A stretch of 64,000 nt of DNA from Litsea cubeba (lineage: Eukaryota; Streptophyta; Magnoliopsida; Laurales; Lauraceae): NCBI GenBank assembly GCA_012931725.1, contig WHSA01000187.1:62001-126000 (forward strand), read 5' to 3'. Of the stretch, positions 55,074-64,000 are shown one piece after another. The notes under the pieces were generated by a model, which saw only the letters and a program-made list of their open reading frames with translations, ran no database searches and had not been told where the DNA came from. The position numbers were made by a program, and so were the translations under genes. Every line of letters begins with the position of its first letter. The first letter of the stretch is position 1.

Positions 55074-57200
55074 ATTATGCCATCATGCGCTAGAAATCAG
55101 CCATCAAGCCATATATCACAGTCTAAGAATTCCACTCATATATTTCATCTCATAACATTCCTATTTTTCTTAACCCTCCCTATTATACAAATCCGAACCA
55201 ATACAATACCTGTTTTTTCCAATCCATTAATCAATAGTATAATTCATAGTCCACTTGTTTAAAAATAGTGTAAGAGGCCCGTGCTGGATAAAAAAAATAA
55301 AGTATAAAAAAAAAATTGTAGATGAAGCAAGATAGTGAAAGGAGTAAGGGAAAGATTAAAATTTCGAACCAATTAGGTAGTCTCATAATGATATAGTGTT
55401 GGCCTAGTGGTTAGGAATTAAAAAAAAAAAAAAAAACCTAACAACACTAAGTTATAGAAAACTTTCGGGAATGTTGGCCCAACCAGGGCCCATAAGCTTG
55501 ATCTGCTAAGTTTAAAATTTAAAACTTTTATTTCCATGTATAATAATTAAAACTTTAAATCAATTGAATAAGTAAAGGGGTGAAATATGTAACTTATGTA
55601 TTAGAAGTTAATAGAAGGGATGTGATCCCGTACTGACAATGTTTCAATAAACATAACATAGAATATATATAAAATAAAAATAAAGTATATATAGATGAAT
55701 AATTTTCCATAAAAATGGTAGAATATAATATTAGTAAATGGGTACCGTGAATAGTTTTATGGTCATAAAACACTTACTTTGGATAAAGTGGTCATAAAAC
55801 ACTTGTTTTAGATTTAAAGTTTTTACGAAGATTAGCGTGGACCCCATAAATGAGGAGTCTAAGTGCTAGATTATAAAAGTTTTAAGTGGGCCATGGAAAA
55901 AGAAGAAGAAGGAGAAAGAGAGGGGAGGTGATGCATATGGGTGCATGGATGGTGGGTCCCACTGGGAACCACGCACAGATTAGTCACATATACTTTGGGT
56001 CCCACAAAGGGGTCTAATCTAAGCAATAAATAATGAAATCCACATAAAATAAAATTGTACTAATAAAAGCACAATAAAAATACAGCATACAAATTTAATA
56101 ATCATATTTTACAGCCCTTATTTGTAACTTCATAAAGTCTGAAATCCAAGGAATGGCATCAAAATAATCAAAACAGCAGGCCCAACTGATGACAAGCAAA
56201 AAATATCAGGCCTTTAATAGTAATTTTAGAAGACCTAGGATCCCATCCATCAAATTTGCTACATTCAGATTCTTTATAAAAGATGCCAAAAGAGTTAAAA
56301 AAAAAAAAAGCTCCTTAAAAACTATCAGGGCTATATTATTATTTGTAATTCTAAAGTCTACATGGGCAAGATGGTAACCAAATTTATTATCACATGGGAT
56401 TGCATCATCTTAGGTCATCACTATTCACCACCCTTTATTCTCATACATATCAGTTATGATACATCTCTTACCATGAGCCCTTTCACAGAACGCAAAAGTG
56501 CACACCGACTGGGCCACTCGAATAATGGGCCCCACCGATCAAGACCCTTGAACACCATCACAAATAGAGTCGCCCAGCGCTGTACGGCAAAGGGAGTGTC
56601 TCAGATCGATGATCTAACCACCTAGTGGGCCCCGCCACTGCCTGATGTCCAAAATAAAAACCCATATGTGATTGACGCCCAGAACGTGTAAACCTTTAGA
56701 TGAGGGGCCAGATGGGACCCAATCCCCACGGGACCACCACCATTAGGGTCGCCCATGGGTCCTCCTCCAAATCCATGGATCAGATCTGCCATCGGGGTGG
56801 CCCACCTGGGTCCCACATTCAAACACACGGACAATCCCAATCTTTTTATATAGAATGGCAGTGAATCCAATTCCATCAAAAGGAGTTTTGGAGATGAGCA
56901 AGGGCTGGGGTACGTTCAACATAAAATACCAGAAGATTGCTACAGTCTTCCGATCTCATCAATCGCCGGATTTCTCCGAGGTTAGAAACCTGTCCTTCAA
57001 GGACATCCAATTTCCATTGGCGGCTAACTTCGGCTGGACTTGGCCGCGTACTACGACGAGGAGGTTTTTGTCGTCAGAGGATTTGAGGAGGAGATGGCCG
57101 AAGAGAGGGATCCTTGCAGGGGGCTGTGAGACGGAGATGATTAGAGGGACATGGGGATGAGATCTGGACGGAGGAGAAGGGGATGATATCTGGACGGAGA
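55074..57200. other. Anonymous intergenic-like sequence
   Basis: No recognised gene, domain or element end. 55900-56010 and 56500-56830 contain GTGGGTCCCACTGGG-like and GGGCCCCACCGATC-like words resembling those in the Helitron arrays. An open frame at 56855-57160 (101 codons) has no family resemblance that I can name. Confidence 0.5.
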
Positions 57201-57617
57201 TGATGAGTGGGAGAGGGTGATGAGAAGGAGAGATTTTAGGGAGTGAGACATGGAGAAATTTTAGATGGAGGGAGATAGAGAGATGTGGACGGAATTCTTT
57301 CTGCATGATTGGAAACCGAAGGGAGGAATGGAAGGGTGTGCTGAGAAGGAGAGATTTTAGGGAGTGAGACATGGGGAAATTTTAGATGGAGAATGAAACG
57401 AAGTGTATAAATGGAGAATGGGAGATTATAGGGAGGGAGAGATGGAGAAATTGTAGATGGCAGATTAATTTTTATTAGATGAGATTGATCGGAATTTAGG
57501 GTGTGATTGGTTTAAGTGTATACATCCCTTTGCTGCCACGTGTTCCTCTCCAAGACATGCCAGGTGTCCTCCTCCAGGGATTCTCATGAAGTGTATACAT
57601 CCCTTTAGTAATATAGA
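57201..57617 (-). mobile_element. Helitron C, 5' part
   Basis: On the minus strand it starts TCTATATTACTAAAGGGATG at 57617, preceded by CAA of the copia accessory ORF. It continues with the CACTTCATGAGAATCCCTGG and CTTGGAGAGGAACACGTGGC relatives of Helitron A. The purine-rich units GGAGAGATTTTAGGGAGTGA at about 57222 and 57346 lie further in. Its other end was not found; the left limit given is only where similarity to Helitron A fades. Confidence 0.65.
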
Positions 57618-58573
57618 TTGTGCTGATGGAGGATCATCTGCTATGGGGATTTGAGGATTTGGAATGAGATTCATTTGATTCAGATTGGTCAAAGAGAATG
57701 GGGCTTTGAAAATGGAGCTTTCTCCAGTGGGTATGGGAATACCAAACTGGAGGGCAATATGAGTCATTAAGAATCCATATGGAATGGCATTCTTTTGTGC
57801 CAGAGAATTTCGAAACTTGATGATTGTATGGCAGATGAGAGAAGGTAGACAAATGGGAGTGCCAGTCACAACTTTGGATAAGACACTAACCATGAAAGCA
57901 GTAAGCTCAGTTCTATTACCACCTCTAGGATATACATTATAGGTAAAGAGATTCTGAAGAATCCTATTGATGGGAATTAGGGAGCTGATGGTTAGGTGAT
58001 GTTTCTTTTTATCCCATGGACAGTTGAAGCTACATATGTCAATGGTGGCTTTGATTCTCTCATCCTCCGAAGGAGAATCTGACACAAATGTTACTCCCGT
58101 AGGAGTACAGGGAATCCCCATGATTGATCTTAGTCTCTGGGGTGTAAACACTCATCTCTATCCATCAAGGAGATGGTAAAAGAACAAGCATTAATAAAGT
58201 CATTTGTGCTAGTGATGGATGCATACAAGAATTTGACTAGAGAAGGATATGCATTATCACCCCATTGGAGGATCATATCCCATCCCACTTGGCCAAGTAC
58301 ATTACTCAAATTAAAACCCATGGAACTAATCTTTTCCACTATAGTCCTTCTTTCCACTATTATAGTCCTCCTTTGAAGACTTTGTAAAATGTTTGAGTCA
58401 AGTCTCAAATTGGTTGAAGGAGGAGGAGGAGGAGGAGGCGATGAAGATGAAGGAGATGTACTTTCATTTCCACTATCCTCTATTGGTTTACTAGAGGAGG
58501 CTGTGGCTTTTCCTTTCTTGATAGGTCGCCTAGGAGTGGCCTTCTTAGTTCTAGGAGGCATTTTCACAGACAC
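57618..58573 (-). pseudogene. Copia accessory ORF (copy 2), uninterrupted by the LARD
   Basis: The first frame, 58573-58130, starts MPPRTKKATPRRPIKKGKAT after MSVK and runs through WDMILQWGDNAYPSLVKFLY. The second frame from 58151 continues FTPQRLRSIMGIPCTPTG to PIADDPP. They overlap by 22 bp at the same place as in copies 1 and 3. It resembles the putative plant transposon protein domain. Helitron C replaces the native end, so translation would read into TCTATATT. The proline/serine run near 58430 is longer than in copy 1. Confidence 0.7.
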
Positions 58574-59454
58574 TTAGTGTGCACAGTGAGATTGTGACAG
58601 AAGGATTTTGAAAATCTAGAGAGTGATTGTGGACGAAGATGAAGTAAAGAGATCGAATTCAATTTTACCTGAGTCTAATTCGGAAAAGAACCAAGAACAG
58701 ATACTCAAATTCGGATGTGATACATGAGGTTGGGTTTCTCAAAACAGCCCATAGCAGTCGACTGTGAGCATCGATTGGCTTGGAGATCTTGACTTGTTGA
58801 TGGCTTGAGGGCTATTTTGACAATGATTTCTCAAATCACATAACACCTGTAGAGAATCTTCAAACCACTAAACCACTACTACCAAATGAACTGCTGCCGA
58901 ACACACCACAAACGCACGATGTACAGCTGAAGCGATGTCAATAGAGTTTTTCTTGAAGACGGATTTTTCAAAAATCTCTGCTTATAATGGTTTTGATCTT
59001 CAGCCTTGAAGGAGTTTTACTAGCAGGGAGATGAAGAAGGAGCCCTAGGTCTATTTGTGAAAGAGAAGAACAGAACAGAAGATTTCTGCGCGCAGGGTTT
59101 TATCGAGCCACTGCCTCATCGGTCCACCGATGACTTAAGTATCGGTCAGCCGATACTTGTAGAAAAGTGGACTAATCCACTGATTCTGCTTTCCTAGCTT
59201 ATGATCATTACTTAGAGTGTTTTATGATTGATTTAACTTATGAAGAACAGATCATAAGAGAAGTAATCAGTAAACAACTTTTTTTTTTAATTTAAATTGA
59301 TCAAACATATGCATTTTAATATCAAGTACCTTTTGAGTTTAAAAATGCATTAACAAATAATTCTCAAACAATTTAAAATTTTGAACCATTTAGACTTAGG
59401 ACCAACATGACATATAACTTATGAGGGTGGGTTGGTCTCATTTAATTACTAGGC
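58574..59454 (-). other. Spacer between gag remnant and accessory ORF, copia copy 2
   Basis: The counterpart of 31965-32846, nearly identical and equally without protease, integrase, RT or RNase H. It keeps CGGTCCACCGATG and ATCGGTCAGCCGAT palindromes near 59115-59150. Confidence 0.65.
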
Positions 59455-61012
59455 CTTAGTATTTGTCTAATAGCCTAACCTTAGGTATCCATCTAAGGTC
59501 TTGAGCCTTTGAGCCTATGTTTGAGATTTCACCAACTATAGGAGATAAGTACAGATTTCTTTTAGACTTAACATCATATCTGTGAGGTTTGACAATTTTA
59601 TAATTAGATTGATGATTAGTCTTTGGTAGTTGGTGTTCAACTATCTTTTTATTCTTCTCATTTTTTTTAGCTTTTCCTCCCTCTTTTTTATTTTGAAATT
59701 TAATTTTAATCTTTCAACTTTTTTCAAGAGTTCTTTCATTTCCAATGTAAAAGGAGGTAAAGTGAGAGGTTTCTTATTGATAGTTTTATTTTGACCATTC
59801 TTTACTTGTTTAGGCTTTTTAAAATCTTTCTTAGGAGACTCTTGTTGAGATGTTTTAATTTGTTGAAACTTTCTAGAGTCTTCCCTTGATTTAAATGCCT
59901 TAACCTTCATAGAATTAGATTTTCCATTTTTAGGTTCATAGATAGGTTTAGACAAATGACTTTTTCTTAATTTGCACTCAAGTTTGAAATGCCCTTCATT
60001 ACCACAATAATGACATTTTATTTTAGGCAATGGAGAGTGAGTGCATGAGAATGAGGACTTACCTTTCACAAATGAGTTGGTGAAATTTGGGTCATGTGTA
60101 ATATACTTATTGAATCCAAGACCAGTCCTATCTCCTTGTGATTTACCCATTTTAAATATTTTTTCTAATTTCTCTTCACTTTGGGTAAATTTGCACTCAT
60201 ACTTGTGTTTGTGGGTCTCAAGTTGAGTGACTTGGTTTTTAAGAATTGAATTTTCATTTTTAACTTTTAAGAGTCGAATTCCAATTCCATTAAATTTGTT
60301 AACCTTTTCATTAGCAATTTTTAATTTAAGTTTAAGTTCATTAACATTAGATCCAAGTTGTAAAGCTTTTATATCACTTTGAGCATTAAATAAATTTTCC
60401 TTGGTGATTATTAACTTGGATTCTAAATAAACAATATCTTCAACTTGATTTTTTATATGATCACTTAGAGTTGAATTTTCTTTGGTAAGTCCTTCACAAC
60501 TTATCTTAGATACATTTAGTTCATTTTGAAGATTTGACAAGTTATCTTTAGAAACTTTCAAGTTGGATTCTAAATAGACAATGTTTTCATCTTATCTTTT
60601 TAATGTATCTCTCAGATTCATAATTTCTTTATTTAGCTCATTATGATTTAATTTCATTTCATTTAGTTCATCTTGAGCATTTGATAGGTTGTGCAAAGTG
60701 ATCATAAACTTAGAGTCTAGGCATTGAATTAGTTCTTCTTTCACTCTAAGTTCATCTTTAGAAGTGTCAAATTCTTTGTTTAATCTCTTAGATTCTTCTT
60801 TTAAACTTTTTTTTATTTTTATCAAGCTTTAAGAACAATGTATATAACTCATTATAAGCTTGTTGAAGGTCGTCTTCATATTCATTTTCTTCTTCTTTTA
60901 ATTTAACTTGGGATTCATTAATTCCAATGTTTGGATCTCCAATAGATGGAAGAAGGAGTGGTCTAGAAGAATCTACAAGGGAATGTACAAGATCTAACTT
61001 AGTGGAATCCAT
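59455..61012 (-). pseudogene. Copia gag remnant, copy 2 (coiled coil plus zinc knuckle)
   Basis: Same layout as copy 1 from AUG 61012: acidic EEENEYEDDLQQAYNELYT, long coiled coil, CHYCGNEGHFKLEC knuckle, then SHLSKPIYEPKNGKSNSMKV. This copy reads cleanly past the knuckle where copy 1 shifts. It breaks elsewhere: at LDKNKKK near 60810, at a TAA near 60594, and near 59690 (KKREEK). Confidence 0.75.
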
Positions 61013-61112
61013 TCTAATGATTTTCATGAAATGCACAACTAGGGTCTAAACTCTAGGTTTTTACACCTAATCAAGAGTTCCAAACACTTGATCCTAAATA
61101 TAGAGCAATCTT

Positions 61113-61124
61113 GCTCTGATACCA
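61113..61124 (-). other. Primer-binding site, copia copy 2
   Basis: TGGTATCAGAGC on the minus strand, next to the LTR end at 61127. Confidence 0.9.
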
Positions 61125-61150
61125 ATTGAAAGTCTGGGATCCTAACCCTA

Positions 61151-61152
<2 letters not shown>

Positions 61153-61184
<32 letters not shown>
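61153..61184. repeat. 32-bp poly-G run in the copia LTR
   Basis: An unbroken G run, 13 bp longer than the matching run at 34551-34569. It accounts for most of the length difference between the two LTRs. Confidence 0.95.
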
Positions 61185-61185
<1 letters not shown>

Positions 61186-62309
61186 GAATAGGGTGATCTT
61201 TAATTTAATGGCCAATTTTAATTTCTTTCCAATTTACTTTTAACTAGTGATGATTGGAGTAAGTGCGGAAGATAAACAATTCAATCACCACAAGCCATTC
61301 ACCATTACACAATGATTTATAGTGGTTCAGCCTCAATGCCTACATCCACTACCGGCTTGTGCTCAACACCCCACCGGATTTCCACTATTTATGCTTTTAC
61401 AATAGGCTAAGCAATAACCTTTACAAAGTTGTTTTTCTAGGCTAAACAACAACCTATACACTATGCTTTTCTTGGGCTAAGCAATAACCTCTACAATATA
61501 TTTCTTTCTTAAGAAAGTGTCTGCACACTAGAAGAGAAATAGATTAAGCTCTTAAAAGGCGCCTCTTAATTAGGCAAATATGAAAGTGAAAATAAACTCA
61601 CACAACACACTAAGAAATGCAAAGATGAATGCTCATGGTGTGTGTGTGTGTAGAATCTTCAATCAAGTTGAAATTAAGTCCAATGAATTTTAAGCTTAAA
61701 GCATTTCAAATTTAAAGCACATAAATGATATGATTGAAGTCAAATGCAAATCACTTGAACAATTATAAACTTGTGAATGATATGAAAGTCTAAAGATCAC
61801 AGGCTGTATGAAAATGATTAATACTAATCAAGTGATGCATGTGTAAAGTTGTTTTTCAAAAACAAAGGTTTAACTAAAGTTCTAAACAAATTGAAAACAA
61901 CAAGGAAAGATTCAAACAAGTTAATGTATCATGCTATACAGAAATCAAAGATTTAGACAAAGCATGATTAACAAGGTTTAAACAAAACTTGGTTTGAAAT
62001 CAAGAGGTGGAATCCAAAACATGTGACTCAAGGATTAAATAAGATATGGATTCCACACAACATAGTTAGCATGCTACAAAACATTTTCCAAAGTTTTAAA
62101 ATAAAGCATGAAACATATGAAATAGGAAATTAAAGCTTACTAGGATTTAACTTCTTGTAATCAAGCTTTAGCTTTCCAATTGGACCAAACAAGTTCCCTT
62201 GCTTCATTCCCTTTGCTTGGGCACTAAAAACACCAAAAATGGCCTCTCTTTTCGTCACCTTATTCCTTGGAATGAACTTGCTTTTTATAGAAAAAGTGGT
62301 CCAACGGAT

Positions 62310-62661
62310 GCCTGTCGGTCAACCGATAACTAGGTATCGGTCGACCGATAGTTCAACGGTCATATGCAACGGTCATATTTTTTAAAGTTCTTCTGATCCT
62401 CATGTAGTCTTCGGTTGACCGATAGGGAACCGATAAGTGAACCGATAGCTAAAATTTGTTGAAAAAGTTGCTGTCTGTTTTTTGGAACCGACGAGCTCTC
62501 GATCTTACAATTCTTGAACTATCGGTTGACCGATAGGAACCGAGGAGCAGACCGATAGAGAAGATCTGAAAATGTAGCTCACTGGAAATGGAACCGATGG
62601 AGCCATCGGTTGACCTTGGTTCACTTGTGGGTTGACCGATGCGAACCGACGTCTTGACTGA
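62310..62661. promoter_or_regulatory. CGGTTGACCG palindrome cluster, copia LTR copy 2
   Basis: The same array as 35697-36055, immediately upstream of the TATA box at 62282-62289 on the minus strand. One site has changed CATCGG to CTTCGG; the others are kept. Confidence 0.7.
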
Positions 62662-62947
62662 CAGAGTGGTCAGGTCAATTTTCTGAGGATCTGATGTTTT
62701 TGAAGTGTGAATCTATGAAACCTTTTGATGACTTAGATTTAAAAGGTGTTTTTATAAATTGTTTCATCAAGAAAAACATGAGTAAAATCAAAATTCAAAT
62801 CAACCAAAACGAGTTTAAATTAAAACATGAGTAGGTTAATTCAAAAAATGATTTTCAAGAAGAAACTTGTGAAATGAAAATGAAAGTAATGAGATGAATA
62901 TTATGCAAATGCAAGACATCAAATTGCAAACAACTTAGGGTCTAACA

Positions 62948-62959
62948 ATCTCCCCCTTT
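62948..62959 (-). other. Polypurine tract of copia copy 3
   Basis: Minus strand AAAGGGGGAGAT next to the LTR start. About 110 bp of 3' UTR separates it from the accessory ORF stop at 63067. Confidence 0.82.
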
Positions 62960-63063
62960 GCAATTTGATGGCAAATAACACTTAAACATTAAAAACTATA
63001 AACTATCATCAACACATAACCATTCATCCATTTCATATCTTCTTGCTTCAACTCCCCCTTAGT

Positions 63064-64000
63064 TCATAATTGTGCTAATGGAGGATCATCTGCTATGGGG
63101 ATTTGAGGATTTGGAATGAGATTCATTTGATTCAGATTGGTCAAAGAGAATGGGGCTTTGAAAATGGAGCTTTCTCCAGTGGGTATGGGAATACCAAACT
63201 GGAGGGCAATATGAGTCATTAAGAATCCATATGGAATGGCATTCTTTTGTGCCAGAGAATTTCGAAACTTGATGATTGTATGGCAGATGAGAGAAGGTAG
63301 ACAAATGGGAGTGCCAGTCACAACTTTGGATAAGACACTATCCATGAACGCAGTAAGCTCAGTTCTATTACCACCTCTAGGATATACATTATAGGTAAAG
63401 AGATTCTGAAGAATCCTATTGATGGGAATTAGGGAGCTGATGGTTAGGTGATGTTTCTTTTTATCCCATGGACAGTTGAAGCCACATATGTCAATGGTGG
63501 CTTTGATTCTCTCATCCTCCGAAGGAGAATCTGACACAAATGTTACTCCCGTAGGAGTACAGGGAATCCCCATGATTGATCTTAGTCTCTGGGGTGTAAA
63601 CACTCATCTCTATCCATCAAGGAGATGGTAAAAGAACAAGCATTAATAAAGTCATTTGTGCTAGTGATGGATGCATACAAGAATTTGACTAGAGAAGGAT
63701 ATGCATTATCACCCCATTGGAGGATCATATCCCATCCCACTTGGCCAAGTACATTACTCAAATTAAAACCCATGGAACTAATCTTTTCCACTATAGTCTT
63801 TCTTTCCACTACTACAGTCCTCCTTTGAAGACTTTGTAAAATGTTTGAGTCAAGTCTCAAATTGGTTGAAGGAGGAGGAGGAGGAGGAGGAGATGAAGAT
63901 GAAGGAGATGTACTTTCATTTCCACTATCCTCTATTGGTTTACTAGAGGAGGCTGTGGCTTTTCCCTTCTTGATAGGTCGCCTAGGAGTGACCTTCTTGG
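63064..64000 (-). pseudogene. Copia accessory ORF (copy 3), runs off the window, Helitron-free
   Basis: The second frame, 63603-63064, ends IPIADDPPLAQL followed by a stop. The first frame overlaps it at 63582-63603 and continues past 63860 into GKATPRRP-type basic sequence toward the window end. Because its 3' end is not interrupted, it shows the native stop and UTR and gives the empty site (63069/63070) for the Helitron insertions. The frame overlap is the same as in copies 1 and 2. Called a pseudogene only because of that break. Confidence 0.7.

Larger units (their letters stand above)
61127..62947 (-). repeat. LTR shared by copia copies 2 and 3
   Basis: Equivalent to 34525-36332, with the same ends, TATA box (62282-62289) and palindrome cluster (62310-62661). 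It has the copy 2 primer site on its left and the copy 3 polypurine tract on its right, and no target duplication. It is therefore a junction LTR between two head-to-tail bodies. Confidence 0.88.

Noticed and set aside
56855..57160. 101-codon ORF as a possible captured gene in Helitron C
   Set aside because: No recognisable family, no splice structure, and the Helitron left boundary is unknown; not enough to call a gene.

Overview
The window is nuclear DNA of a flowering plant with a repeat-rich genome. The evidence is plant-type LTR retrotransposons (Ty3 Tat lineage and Ty1/copia), a CACTA (En/Spm) transposon, Helitrons, plant splice sites, and captured exons of two plant genes (a TGA bZIP factor and HOP/STI1). 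No intact ordinary host gene, rRNA, tRNA or CRISPR was seen. The species cannot be fixed from the sequence.

Layout. 1-974: end of a CACTA element. 975-2060: 5' part of a minus-strand Helitron. 2061-36454: a minus-strand, pol-less copia element split by a nested stack. That stack is a 29-kb minus-strand LARD-like element (2308-31263, duplication GCCAG) which itself holds an 18.75-kb plus-strand Tat element (6637-25386, duplication ACAAG). 36455-38593: a Helitron full of a three-monomer higher-order repeat. 38774-54063: a 15.3-kb CACTA element (duplication CCA) with TNP2-like and TNPA-like genes, captured TGA and HOP exons, and two G-rich minisatellites. 54064-57617: anonymous sequence and another Helitron 5' end. 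57618-64000: a second and the start of a third copy of the copia element, sharing one LTR.

Most unusual parts. (1) The Tat element keeps gag, the archaeal-type RNase H and integrase, but protease and reverse transcriptase are missing. On its opposite strand it carries a five-exon gene with its own TATA box, a 10-nt first coding exon, a plant mobile domain, a basic nuclear-localisation-like stretch and a C-terminal coiled coil. Only one homopolymer frameshift interrupts it. (2) The CACTA element holds the complete C-terminal (DOG1-domain) half of a TGA factor with splice sites and stop codon, placed inside a HOP gene fragment and bracketed by related minisatellites. (3) Copia copies in this same window supply an empty site and both junctions for one Helitron insertion, so its termini can be read to the base.

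How the parts work together. The Tat element would need reverse transcriptase from a relative but could supply Gag and integrase. The LARD and copia families appear to depend wholly on other elements. The CACTA transposase genes are complete in layout but carry small lesions.
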